Source of the DNA: CBDHFQ01 sp965262565
GTDB taxonomy: Bacteria > Bacteroidota > Bacteroidia > J057
Reading direction: 5' to 3'
Assembly (NCBI GenBank): GCA_965262565.1
Contig: CBDHFQ010000005.1
Location: 434,001-498,000, forward strand
Length of the DNA stretch: 64,000 bases
Shown here: in pieces, positions 1 to 8,085 of the stretch
Numbering within the stretch: the stretch's first letter is position 1
How the letters are laid out: each line of letters opens with the position of its first letter
Translations under genes and position numbers: made by a program
The notes under the pieces: model-generated
Databases searched by the model: none
What the model saw: the letters and a program-made list of their open reading frames with translations, nothing else
Told to the model about the DNA's origin: nothing

Positions 1-381
1 ATCATGTCAGAGGGATTTATTGCTGGTACTGCCTATGATGTATTATCCGTAGATATTGCAGATATAGATATTGGAGATAATGTAGGCGCAAAATTACAGG
101 CAGAGGAGGCTGATAAAGATATTATGGCTGCTCGTGCAAAAGCAGAGGAAAAAAGAGCTTCTGCAGAGGCTGAGGAACAGTACTACAGGGCAAGAGTTCA
201 GGAGATGAGGGCCAAAAAACTGGAAGCGGAAGCAGAAATTCCCCAAGCTATTTCAGAAGCATTAAGAAAAGGGAATTTAGGGATCATGGACTACACAAGA
301 TTACAGAATATAGAGGCAGATACGCGAATGAGGGAAGCTTTTTCAAGTTTTGGAGATGATGAGGAAGAAGATGACAATTGA
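1..381 (+). CDS. floA: Flotillin-like protein FloA, C-terminal part (gene cut by window start)
   Basis: Only the last ~126 codons are present; the reading frame is open from base 1, so the gene starts upstream. FloA (UPF0365 family) is a membrane-anchored SPFH-like scaffold of bacterial lipid domains. The visible part carries the alanine/glutamate-rich helical segment of repeated AEEKRA / AEAEEQ type that follows the SPFH domain, then the conserved end with AISEALRKGNLGIMDY, followed by a short acidic tail (DDEEEDDN). The membrane hairpin and SPFH domain lie outside the window. The next gene starts 28 bp downstream on the same strand. Identification from the family-typical C-terminus; confident. 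Confidence 0.9.
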   Translation: MMSEGFIAGTAYDVLSVDIADIDIGDNVGAKLQAEEADKDIMAARAKAEEKRASAEAEEQYYRARVQEMRAKKLEAEAEIPQAISEALRKGNLGIMDYTRLQNIEADTRMREAFSSFGDDEEEDDN

Positions 382-409
382 TCCATATTAATTCTTACCT
401 ATTTGCTCT

Positions 410-883
410 ATGAAGAAACATCTGGTAAGTACCATTTTCATCTTATTTTGCTCTTTTTTTATCCTTTACAGTCAGGAAAACCCTACATCGATCATTCTCC
501 CCCCTACCCAGGAGATTTCCTTCGAACAAGCATCTTCCTTATTCGGCGGACAAAAAATTCTCACTTTTAGACGATTTTCCTTGAGTCTGGATGATAATAG
601 TCAACAACAACTGGCTCAACTGGCATCCAACATAATGCAATATCCAGCTATTATTCGTGATAACCTACTAGTGATACAGACCTTTACCTGCCCGTTAGAA
701 CTAAAAATCAAACCATATATAGGAGCAGTAAGGGGTCAGGTAATTATAGATTATCTAGAAAAAAAGATTGGCTTAAATCGCAAAATCTGTCTTATCCAGG
801 AAAGTGGAGCAACTGCTGATATCGACTGTTTAGCGGGAAGTGGTGCAAATATTTATTTGCAAGATGGATGGGCGCAACCTTAA
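410..883 (+). CDS. Small secreted protein with a degenerate OmpA-like domain
   Basis: A 157-residue protein with a clear signal peptide (residues 1-21, ending LYSQE), so it is exported. Residues ~50-140 have the spacing of an OmpA-like domain: a helix DDNSQQQLAQLASNIMQYP, a hydrophobic strand (LLVIQTF), then an Arg followed by a helix VIIDYLEKKIGL and a further strand. The usual GHTD motif and the Asp/Arg pair that bind peptidoglycan are absent, so if it is an OmpA relative it is degenerate. It follows floA by 28 bp and may be cotranscribed. Export is seen; the OmpA relation is inference and the function is unknown. Confidence 0.7.
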   Translation: MKKHLVSTIFILFCSFFILYSQENPTSIILPPTQEISFEQASSLFGGQKILTFRRFSLSLDDNSQQQLAQLASNIMQYPAIIRDNLLVIQTFTCPLELKIKPYIGAVRGQVIIDYLEKKIGLNRKICLIQESGATADIDCLAGSGANIYLQDGWAQP

Positions 884-912
884 ACATATCAACCTACCTT
901 TAACCTTATTTT

Positions 913-1665
913 TTACAGATTATTTAATTTTTCTACCCAAGCCTCTTCGTAAGACCCATAACTTGCATACAACAGATTATTTTTTCTTTCTACCTGATGA
1001 GTTTTATTTGATACTTTTATTACCTCTTGATAAACACTCGATTTCCATCCTTTACAATGTGCTGTTATCTTTACTTCATAAGTGCCTGATTGGCTGTAAG
1101 TATATTTGATCCTGTTCATCATCACCGAACGATGGCCATCACCAAAATCGATTGTGTAACTCACCATAGGATCATATGGGTGCAATGAGAAAAATATTTC
1201 CTCTCCTACAAACATTTTACCTTCAATTAACACTGGATATACAGGCAGGGTCAGGTTCTTTTTATTCTTCTGATGTTCTGTTTGTCTATTGGAAGCAGTT
1301 TGGGTATCTACCTTATCCCAGGAATCCGCGCCCTGTATATTAAATTTTTCAACGTATTGAACCATCTCGCTTTTAGTGAAGAAGGTATCAATAGGCGAGC
1401 CACCGTGTTTTATTAAGATGACACCCTTAACTCTTGTTTCGAATAGGGTATGTAGGGGGATATCTATAACTTCCGTATCTTGGATATAGATATAAGCATT
1501 CCTATCCAGCCTATTAAATCCCACCCAAGCTATGGTACAAAAAAATGTACCAAGAGATACCAATAGAAAAATCCTCCTACTAATAATTTTTCTCTCTTTA
1601 CTTTCAAGTTGTTTGATGAACAATTTAAGTTTTTCAAGGGGTTGGAGCGTTTGAGTATCCATCAT
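913..1665 (-). CDS. Single-pass membrane protein with a C-terminal PKD-like domain
   Basis: A 250-residue protein I do not recognise as a named family. A basic cytoplasmic head of ~30 residues is followed by one transmembrane helix (~32-51), a linker, and an extracytoplasmic PKD-like beta-sandwich at ~145-220, recognised by IDFGDGHRS and TYSQSGTYEVKITA, the typical D-F-G-D-G ... Y-xx-x-G-x-Y-x-V pattern. PKD domains usually mediate protein or carbohydrate contact at the cell surface. Two adjacent ATG codons could serve as start. It converges on the upstream secreted-protein gene with a 29-bp gap and has no obvious operon partner. Topology is seen; function is unknown. Confidence 0.7.
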   Translation of the reverse strand: MMDTQTLQPLEKLKLFIKQLESKERKIISRRIFLLVSLGTFFCTIAWVGFNRLDRNAYIYIQDTEVIDIPLHTLFETRVKGVILIKHGGSPIDTFFTKSEMVQYVEKFNIQGADSWDKVDTQTASNRQTEHQKNKKNLTLPVYPVLIEGKMFVGEEIFFSLHPYDPMVSYTIDFGDGHRSVMMNRIKYTYSQSGTYEVKITAHCKGWKSSVYQEVIKVSNKTHQVERKNNLLYASYGSYEEAWVEKLNNL

Positions 1666-1879
1666 TCTTTAATTTGACCTGCTAGTAATAAATTATCTGT
1701 GTGTATTATTATTGCTTATATTTTATTCAGCTTACTAAAAATTAATGACATAAATTATATATTTCCCCTATCATTATCCTATATGTGATACCCAAAAGGT
1801 CAAAATAGGAACATTATCGGAGTTTCTTTTTCCGTCAATTGCTTTATCCATAGAATAAAAAATGTAAGAATTGGTTTAT

Positions 1880-2695
1880 TTATACGCTCAAGCTAAATTC
1901 TCTAAGGGTTTGATTTAGCGAAACCTTTTTATCAGTAGATGCCTTTCGTTGCCCAATGATTAAGGCACATTGAACGTGATATGTACCGGCTGGAAATTCC
2001 TTTGGATAAGAACCGGGAATAACGACACTGCGTTCCGGAACATATCCTTTATATTCGATAGGCTCAGAGCCTGAAACATCTATAATTTTGGAAGAGGCAG
2101 TGAGTACGACATTGGCACCAAGTACGGCTTCTTTCCCTATTTTTACTCCTTCTACGATAATGCACCTACTCCCAATAAATGCATCATCTTCTATAATCAC
2201 TGGAGCAGCCTGAACCGGCTCAAGCACTCCGCCTATCCCTACTCCACCACTTAGATGAACATTTTTACCTATTTGAGCGCAAGACCCTACCGTCGCCCAT
2301 GTATCTACCATCGTTCCACCATCCACATAAGCTCCAATATTTACATAGGAAGGCATTAATACGGTATTAGGCGCAATATATGCTCCATACCTAGCTGTTG
2401 CAGGAGGGACTACACGAACTCTATGGTCTTTATAATTCGTTTTTAGCCGCATTTTATCGTGGTATTCAAATGGGCTTAATTCGATGGTCTCCATTTTCCT
2501 AGTTGGGAAATATAAAATGACTGCTTTTTTTACCCAATCATTCACCTCCCATCCATCAGGAGAAGGAGTAGCACAACGCAATGTTCCCTGATCTAGTTGA
2601 TGAATAACTTGCTCAATAGCTTCCCTGGTATCCGAATTCTTTAGCAATTCCCGATTATCCCAGGCATTTTCTATAAGATGTTTAAAAGAAGACAT
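1880..2695 (-). CDS. dapD: 2,3,4,5-tetrahydropyridine-2,6-dicarboxylate N-succinyltransferase
   Basis: DapD transfers succinyl from succinyl-CoA to tetrahydrodipicolinate in the succinylase branch of lysine and meso-diaminopimelate synthesis, in the cytoplasm. At 271 residues it has the usual length. The N-terminal helical domain is followed by a left-handed beta-helix (~100-220) of hexapeptide repeats, visible as AYIAPNTVLM, GTMVDTWATVGSCAQIG and the conserved GGVGIGGVLEP. It lies 47 bp downstream of hemA on the same strand, so the two are probably cotranscribed, linking peptidoglycan/lysine and tetrapyrrole precursor genes. Identification is confident. Confidence 0.96.
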   Translation of the reverse strand: MSSFKHLIENAWDNRELLKNSDTREAIEQVIHQLDQGTLRCATPSPDGWEVNDWVKKAVILYFPTRKMETIELSPFEYHDKMRLKTNYKDHRVRVVPPATARYGAYIAPNTVLMPSYVNIGAYVDGGTMVDTWATVGSCAQIGKNVHLSGGVGIGGVLEPVQAAPVIIEDDAFIGSRCIIVEGVKIGKEAVLGANVVLTASSKIIDVSGSEPIEYKGYVPERSVVIPGSYPKEFPAGTYHVQCALIIGQRKASTDKKVSLNQTLREFSLSV

Positions 2696-2742
2696 GGAGA
2701 TTTTAACTTTATCTTACGAAAATGCAAATAAAGTTAGAGATA

Positions 2743-4020
2743 TCAAGCATTTTCATTTAGTTTCTTCTTTGCTGCTTCCAGGTCAAATAACTCATTTAAC
2801 ACATCAATTAATGTTTCTGGATTTCCTCTCCTACATGCAGCTTTTAATTGCAATACAGGCATCTTTAAAATCTTGTTGATCATGCTTTGAGTAACCTCTT
2901 TAAGGAGCTCTTCCTCTTGTTTAGTAGCGTTTTTGAGGAAACGCGCTAATTCTTCTTTACGAACCTGTTCCAGAGCATCTTTGATTCTTCTTATGGTAGG
3001 GCTTAGAGTTAGCTGACTCCTCCAATTAAAAAATCCTTCCGCCTCTTCCTGAATAATGTCTTCTACCTGCGCAATAGCTGATTTTCTTCTCCGTATGGTC
3101 AGGCTGGTTCTGGTGAAAATGTCATCGATATTATAAGTTTGAACATTGGAGAGTTCACTAACAGCAGAGGAAACACTTCTGGGTACAGACAAATCAATAA
3201 TAAATTGGCTCCGCAATCTACAGCGTTCAAAGAAAGCACTAGTTAAATATGGCTTATCTACAGAAAGGGAAGAAACGATAACATCGAATTCACTTATTCT
3301 TTCTGGTAGTACTTCCAGGGGCAATACGGAAAAACCTTTTTCAAAAGCAATTTCATTCGCCTTAGAGATAGTTCTATTAGAAACAAACACACTTTCAAAG
3401 GCATCAGCATCAAGGTTTCTGGCTACATCTCTTCCCATTTCACCTAAACCCAGTATCAGGATCTTAGGATCTAGCAAATGTTCGGATAGCTCTACTGCTA
3501 ATTCTGCAGCAGCATAACTCGCAGATGCAGCTCCATCTCTGTAAGGTGTCTCATGTTGAACCCTTTTGTTGGCATGGAATATCGTATGCATGAGTCTGTG
3601 CAAATAGGCACCTGCCATGCTGGCCTCATGTGATATACGATATGACTGTTTTATTTGATGGGAAATTTGTAGATCACCCAGTACTTTGGAATGTAATCCC
3701 ATTGACACCTCAAACAAATGCTTTACTGCTACTTCTTCTTCTTTGATCTTGATAAAATGAGGTAAGATTTGTTCGATCTGATGAATTCCATTCTCTATAC
3801 ACAATAGCTTGATAATATCATCTCCTAAATCTTCTTCTGAAATAAAGTATATCTCCGTTCTATTACAGGTAGAAATAACAAGCGCTTCTAATATCCCAAA
3901 AAACTCTCCTAATTTAGCAACTATTACCTTACATCTATCCTCTGAGAAATGCATTTTCTCGCGGATTTCCACTGGCGCATGAGAATGGGATAAGGTAATC
4001 GACTGGAAAGGTTGTTTCAT
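2743..4020 (-). CDS. hemA: Glutamyl-tRNA reductase
   Basis: HemA reduces glutamyl-tRNA(Glu) to glutamate-1-semialdehyde with NADPH, the first step of C5 tetrapyrrole synthesis. The catalytic Cys52 sits in STCNRTEIYF. The substrate domain has HLFEVSMGLHSKVLGDLQI, close to the family's VLGE-Q-I signature, and the NADPH Rossmann motif is ILGLGEMG (~190-197). A C-terminal helical dimerisation region follows from ~330. At 425 residues the length is normal. It is transcribed away from the histidine kinase gene across a 306-bp region with two inverted repeats. dapD follows at 47 bp. Confidence 0.95.
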   Translation of the reverse strand: MKQPFQSITLSHSHAPVEIREKMHFSEDRCKVIVAKLGEFFGILEALVISTCNRTEIYFISEEDLGDDIIKLLCIENGIHQIEQILPHFIKIKEEEVAVKHLFEVSMGLHSKVLGDLQISHQIKQSYRISHEASMAGAYLHRLMHTIFHANKRVQHETPYRDGAASASYAAAELAVELSEHLLDPKILILGLGEMGRDVARNLDADAFESVFVSNRTISKANEIAFEKGFSVLPLEVLPERISEFDVIVSSLSVDKPYLTSAFFERCRLRSQFIIDLSVPRSVSSAVSELSNVQTYNIDDIFTRTSLTIRRRKSAIAQVEDIIQEEAEGFFNWRSQLTLSPTIRRIKDALEQVRKEELARFLKNATKQEEELLKEVTQSMINKILKMPVLQLKAACRRGNPETLIDVLNELFDLEAAKKKLNENA

Positions 4021-4102
4021 AATAACTCTAAACGCTTCGACTTTATCTTCTTTCGATTTGAACTCTTAAAGTACAAATAAGTTTTTTTTAATACATCAAT
4101 AG

Positions 4103-4118
4103 TATGACATAAGTCATA
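4103..4118. repeat. Inverted repeat TATGAC-N4-GTCATA
   Basis: Perfect 6-bp arms around a 4-base spacer in the hemA/kinase intergenic region. The size and symmetry fit a dimeric regulator site, but no regulator can be named from the sequence. It lies ~85 bp upstream of the hemA start and ~210 bp upstream of the kinase start. Confidence 0.4.
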
Positions 4119-4132
4119 TATATTAATGATAA

Positions 4133-4142
4133 ACTACGTAGT
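4133..4142. repeat. 10-bp palindrome ACTACGTAGT
   Basis: A perfect 10-bp palindrome 15 bp from the neighbouring inverted repeat at 4103-4118. It may be an operator half of the same regulatory region, or chance in AT-rich DNA. Confidence 0.3.
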
Positions 4143-4305
4143 AAAGTTACTCATTTTACCTCATGAAAATGTATCTATCTACCACGAATCCAAATATACT
4201 TAATTTTTGAATGGATTTTCTTCCGTTTAAGAGGATATATTAGCGGATTGTAACAACATTTATCTTCCATAAGCTTTAGGAAAGCTTTACCTTATTCATA
4301 GATAT

Positions 4306-4313
4306 TATCTTTG
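4306..4313 (+). promoter_or_regulatory. Candidate Bacteroidota -7 promoter element upstream of the kinase gene
   Basis: TATCTTTG matches the Bacteroidota TAnnTTTG -7 consensus exactly and lies 13 bp before the ATG. No good TTTG -33 element is present at the usual distance (TTTA at 4286 is the closest, 16 bp away), so the assignment is tentative; transcription from here would give a very short leader. Confidence 0.35.
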
Positions 4314-4326
4314 ATCATTAACTTAA

Positions 4327-5532
4327 ATGGCATCATTTTTTCAAAGTCGCCTCATTCCAAGGGCAGTAGTTTACTCACTGGCGGCTACTATCATCGTAGG
4401 ATCTTTGCTTTACTCTAATTATTTAGCTGAAGAGCTTGCTAAAAAAGAGACTGGAAGTGTTCAACTATATGCTGATGCACTGGATTTTGTGGCTAATGTC
4501 GATTTAACCCAACCAAACGCAGTAGATCTCGCCTATAATTTCATCAATAATAAATTAGTATATGTGGAGGATAATTCCGTTCCAAGAATATTAGTAGGAG
4601 AAGAGAATAATATTGCCTCTAATCATATTAAGCTAAGTGAAGATCCGGAAAAAAGAAATATCGAGCTAAAACGAAAGATCGAAGAGTTTAAAGCACTTCA
4701 TCCCCCAATCATCGTAGAATTTGACTCCAATAGATTTCAATATGTGTATTATGGAGAATCATCCTTACTCCGTCAATTAAGGTGGTTTCCCATCATTCAA
4801 TTATTGGTAGCCTTTGTATTTATCGCTGTGGTATTTGCTGGTTTTGCCATTGCCAAAAGAAACGAGCAAAATAAGGTCTGGGTGGGATTAGCTAAAGAAA
4901 CTGCCCATCAATTAGGTACCCCGGTTTCCAGCTTAATGGCGTGGATAGAATTATTGAAACTAAAATTTGAAGATGAAGAAGGGGATACTGAATTGATCTC
5001 TGAAATGGAAAGAGATGTAAGAAGGTTAGAAAACATTGCAGAGCGATTTTCAAAAATTGGATCAAAACCGGAATTAAAAGAAGAAAATCTCGCTAAAATG
5101 CTGGACAGATCTGCTCAGTATATTCAAAAACGTATGTCAAAGAAAGGAAGTGTCCAATTATTTGTAAATAACCATCTTCCACCAGATAGTAAATTGTATG
5201 TAAATCCTCAACTGTTCGACTGGGTGATAGAGAACCTGTTGAAAAATGCCCTGGATGCCATTCAAACCAAGGATGGTAGCATCACACTATCTACTGGCGA
5301 AAAAGGGCATCAATATTTTATCGAAGTAAGCGATACGGGAAAAGGCATTCCTAAATCTCACTTTACCAAAGTGTTTGAGCCAGGATTTACCACTAAAAAA
5401 AGAGGATGGGGATTAGGACTCAGTCTAACCAAAAGAATCGTGGAAAATTACCACAAAGGAAAAATATTTGTAAAAACTTCTGAGCTAGGTAAGGGAACTA
5501 CCTTTCGGATTTTATTGCCGAAGCTTCCCTGA
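4327..5532 (+). CDS. Membrane-bound sensor histidine kinase
   Basis: A 401-residue kinase with two transmembrane helices (~12-30 and ~155-176) framing a ~125-residue extracytoplasmic sensor region without a recognisable domain. There is no HAMP or PAS domain: a short linker leads directly to the HisKA dimerisation helix with phospho-acceptor His194 in ETAHQLGTPVSSL. The HATPase domain has the N box (N303, N307 in ENLLKNALD), G1 box (SDTGKGIP) and G2 box (GWGLGLSL). No response regulator gene is adjacent, so the partner is unknown. ruvX follows at 30 bp and def at a further 30 bp, which suggests one transcript. Confidence 0.92.
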   Translation: MASFFQSRLIPRAVVYSLAATIIVGSLLYSNYLAEELAKKETGSVQLYADALDFVANVDLTQPNAVDLAYNFINNKLVYVEDNSVPRILVGEENNIASNHIKLSEDPEKRNIELKRKIEEFKALHPPIIVEFDSNRFQYVYYGESSLLRQLRWFPIIQLLVAFVFIAVVFAGFAIAKRNEQNKVWVGLAKETAHQLGTPVSSLMAWIELLKLKFEDEEGDTELISEMERDVRRLENIAERFSKIGSKPELKEENLAKMLDRSAQYIQKRMSKKGSVQLFVNNHLPPDSKLYVNPQLFDWVIENLLKNALDAIQTKDGSITLSTGEKGHQYFIEVSDTGKGIPKSHFTKVFEPGFTTKKRGWGLGLSLTKRIVENYHKGKIFVKTSELGKGTTFRILLPKLP

Positions 5533-5562
5533 AATTGTAAATTTATTTACCTAATTTCGTAG

Positions 5563-5979
5563 ATGGGCAGAATTTTAGCCATTGATTATGGAACCAAAAG
5601 AACAGGTCTTGCATGGACTGACCCGATGAAGATTATTGCGACAGGATTAGAAGGGATTGAAACGGTTCAGTTAAAAAACAGAATAAAAGAATTAATCTCT
5701 CAAGAAGAGATAGAAAAAATTGTTCTCGGATTTCCTTCTAAATGGAACGGGAAGGATACTGATGCTACTTCATCAGTAAGAGAATTTAATCTTTGGTTAA
5801 AACAATCTTTTCCTCATATCAGTATTCACCTCATGGATGAAAGATTTACATCCAATATAGCTCGCAAAGCGATGCTGGAAGGTGGATTAAAGAAGAAAAA
5901 GAGAAAAGATAAACACCTTTTAAATGAAATCAGTGCAGTGATTATATTGCAGGACTATCTCCGATTACATCCAGAGTAG
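5563..5979 (+). CDS. ruvX: Putative Holliday junction resolvase / pre-16S rRNA nuclease (YqgF family)
   Basis: A 138-residue RNase H-fold nuclease of normal YqgF/RuvX length. The N-terminal motif RILAIDYGTKRTGLAW contains the catalytic Asp7. Further family motifs are IVLGFPSKWNG and the C-terminal acidic region LMDERFTS, with KHLLNEISAVIILQDYL at the end. YqgF homologues process the 5' end of 16S rRNA in E. coli, and the family is also annotated as a Holliday junction resolvase. It lies 30 bp after the kinase gene and 30 bp before def. Confidence 0.93.
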   Translation: MGRILAIDYGTKRTGLAWTDPMKIIATGLEGIETVQLKNRIKELISQEEIEKIVLGFPSKWNGKDTDATSSVREFNLWLKQSFPHISIHLMDERFTSNIARKAMLEGGLKKKKRKDKHLLNEISAVIILQDYLRLHPE

Positions 5980-6009
5980 TTATTTGATAACTAAAGAAAG
6001 TTTTAAAAT

Positions 6010-6597
6010 ATGATTTTACCTATAGTAGGACTGGGACACGAAAGCCTGAGGGTTCCAGCCAAGGAAATAGAATCTGATTATCCAGACCTAAAGATATTGA
6101 TTGAAAATATGTTCGAAACGATGTACAATGCTCAAGGAGTAGGTCTTGCTGCACCTCAGATTGGATTGCCGATAAGGATTTTTGTTGTAGATGGAGCTCC
6201 CATGGATGGATTGTTAGGAGAAGATACTGAGTCTATGATAGGTTTTAAAAGAATTTTTATTAATCCCGTTATGATGGAAGAAAATGGAGAATCATGGGGA
6301 TTTGAGGAAGGTTGTTTAAGTATTCCAGATATAAGAGAAACGGTCTTTAGAAAAGAAACCATTACCATCTCATATGTAGACGCCGACTTTCAACCCCAAA
6401 AGGAAATACTTAAAGGCCTTAAAGCCAGAATTGTACAGCATGAGTATGATCATCTAGAAGGAATTCTGTTTACCGACCATATTTCCAGAATGCGCAAAAA
6501 ACTGCTCAAATCCCGTTTACAAAAAATTGCCAAAGGTCAAATTCAAATTAACTATCCCATGAAATTTGACGATAAAAGAAGAGAACAGATAAGGTAA
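6010..6597 (+). CDS. def: Peptide deformylase
   Basis: Removes the formyl group from the N-terminal methionine of new proteins. All three family motifs are present: motif 1 GVGLAAPQIG (43-52), motif 2 EGCLSIP with metal ligand Cys102, and motif 3 QHEYDHLEG with His144, Glu145 and His148. At 195 residues it is in the usual range; residues ~64-80 form an insertion typical of Bacteroidota homologues. It is the last gene of the kinase-ruvX-def cluster. Confidence 0.97.
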   Translation: MILPIVGLGHESLRVPAKEIESDYPDLKILIENMFETMYNAQGVGLAAPQIGLPIRIFVVDGAPMDGLLGEDTESMIGFKRIFINPVMMEENGESWGFEEGCLSIPDIRETVFRKETITISYVDADFQPQKEILKGLKARIVQHEYDHLEGILFTDHISRMRKKLLKSRLQKIAKGQIQINYPMKFDDKRREQIR

Positions 6598-6732
6598 AAA
6601 ATCTCCAACATTAGAAAATTCCTGAATTTTTATTTTTTTATCTATTCGTAATTATTACCTTCCTTTTGGCTATAAGTCCTACTGTATAGCTACCATTTCT
6701 ACATTTAACCACGCTAATAACCCATAACATTT

Positions 6733-7965
6733 ATGTCTCAGGAAATCTCTGGCATCCTTAAAATTAATAACGATGCTCATCAAACCACCATTTCTCTGGA
6801 TGGTAACTCATCTGATATTGTAGCTGGAGGAGAAGGCTCAGGAGGAGAAGTGATATTAAGAAACGAATCCGGAACTGAGCTTGCACGACTGGATGGTCAA
6901 ACAGGCGAGCTAAAGCTTAGGGACCAACATGGCAATGTAATTGTAAATATTAGCGGCCCAGATGGAACAATTACCATTAGTGATAGTAATGGCAAACCTA
7001 AAATGCGCTTAACGGGTCTACAAGGGAACATCTTCTGTGGAGGCAATGGAGTTGACGGCGATGTTGTACTTTTCAAAAACAATGGAGACAATACCACAGC
7101 CACTCAAGCAAGTATTTTTATGGATGCTCAACGAGGAGCATATTACGGTGGTAGTAATGGCGTTGCAGGGAAAATATTTCTTCAGCCTGCTACCTCTACG
7201 GCTAATAATGACATTAATCAAGCTCATATTCAGCTGGACGCAGAACATAATCGATTAGCGTTTAAAGTATTAGGCAAAGATAGAGTGAGGATAGAAGGAG
7301 GAGGAGCTAATATGTATTTAGGAGGAAATGGAGCTGATGGAGATATTGTCGTTTTCAGAAAAACGGGGGACAATCAAACGTTAAGTCACGCAGTACTACA
7401 CTTCGATGGAGATGGAGGAAATCTATGGATTGGAGGTAATGGCGCAGATGGAGATATTGCCTTATTCCCTTCAGGAGCAAATAATATCAATGATTTACAT
7501 CAAGCTACCATTCATTTGAACGGGCAAAACGGTCACATCAGATTTGCCAATGCCGACTTTGCAGAAGATTTTGACATCCTGGAATCTCAGTTTGACACCA
7601 TAGAACCGGGAACAGTGATGGTATTAGATGATCATGGTAAATTATGTTCAAGCAATAAACCATATGATAAGCGGGTTACAGGAATTGTCTCTGGCGCTGG
7701 TTCTCATAAACCGGGAATTATAATGGATAACCAACCTAATATCTCCCATAGAATGCCTATAGCACTCATGGGAAAAACTTACTGCAAAGTGGACGCTTCT
7801 TATGGCCCTGTAGAATCTGGGGATTTACTTACCACTTCTCCTACTATCGGGCATGCGATGAAAGCCCAGGATCCTATGAAAGCTTTCGGCTCTGTGTTAG
7901 GGAAAGCCTTAACTTCTCTTAAGGAAGGAAAAGGCCTAATTCCTGTACTGGTAACACTACAATAG
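6733..7965 (+). CDS. Glycine-rich repeat protein with a distinct C-terminal module
   Basis: A 410-residue protein with no signal peptide or membrane helix. Residues ~20-275 are built from imperfect beta-rich repeats that return to a GGNG(A/V)DGD(I/V) motif at ~103, 197 and 234, with weaker copies at ~31 and ~138 and intervening AxIxLDAxxG strands, suggesting a beta-solenoid stalk. Residues ~280-410 form a different module containing GTVMVLDDHGKL, PYDKRVTGIVSGAG, ALMGKTYCKVDA, GDLLTTSPTIGHAMKA and a hydrophobic end. A similar C-terminal arrangement occurs, as I recall, in phage-tail-fibre-like bacterial proteins. Single gene with its own 135-bp upstream region; function unknown. Confidence 0.75.
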   Translation: MSQEISGILKINNDAHQTTISLDGNSSDIVAGGEGSGGEVILRNESGTELARLDGQTGELKLRDQHGNVIVNISGPDGTITISDSNGKPKMRLTGLQGNIFCGGNGVDGDVVLFKNNGDNTTATQASIFMDAQRGAYYGGSNGVAGKIFLQPATSTANNDINQAHIQLDAEHNRLAFKVLGKDRVRIEGGGANMYLGGNGADGDIVVFRKTGDNQTLSHAVLHFDGDGGNLWIGGNGADGDIALFPSGANNINDLHQATIHLNGQNGHIRFANADFAEDFDILESQFDTIEPGTVMVLDDHGKLCSSNKPYDKRVTGIVSGAGSHKPGIIMDNQPNISHRMPIALMGKTYCKVDASYGPVESGDLLTTSPTIGHAMKAQDPMKAFGSVLGKALTSLKEGKGLIPVLVTLQ

Positions 7966-8004
7966 TAATTGAATCCTCTTCATTTATAAGTGTATCATAT
8001 AAAA

Positions 8005-8031
8005 GAGGGTGGTCTTCATGGAGCCATCCTC
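8005..8031. terminator. Stem-loop between two convergent genes
   Basis: A 9-bp stem (GAGGGTGGT with GCCATCCTC, two G-U pairs) around a 9-base loop, 40 bp after the repeat-protein stop codon and 55 bp from the porW-like stop. The flanks are AT-rich but lack a long T run, so it is a moderate terminator candidate, possibly bidirectional. Confidence 0.45.
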
Positions 8032-8085
8032 GAATTATATTTACTGCTAAAGATAAATATATGGATTACTGCTAAAATTATAACG

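Larger units (their letters stand above)
4021..4326. promoter_or_regulatory. Divergent intergenic region between hemA and the histidine kinase gene
   Basis: These 306 bp hold no gene. They must contain the promoters for hemA (leftward) and the kinase-ruvX-def cluster (rightward). Visible elements are two perfect inverted repeats near 4103-4118 and 4133-4142 and a candidate -7 element at 4306-4313. The rest is AT-rich without further structure that I can support. Confidence 0.5.

Noticed and set aside
840..1109. Reading frame of ~90 codons on the plus strand
   Set aside because: It lies mostly over the 3' end of the PKD-protein gene in another frame and has no family resemblance.
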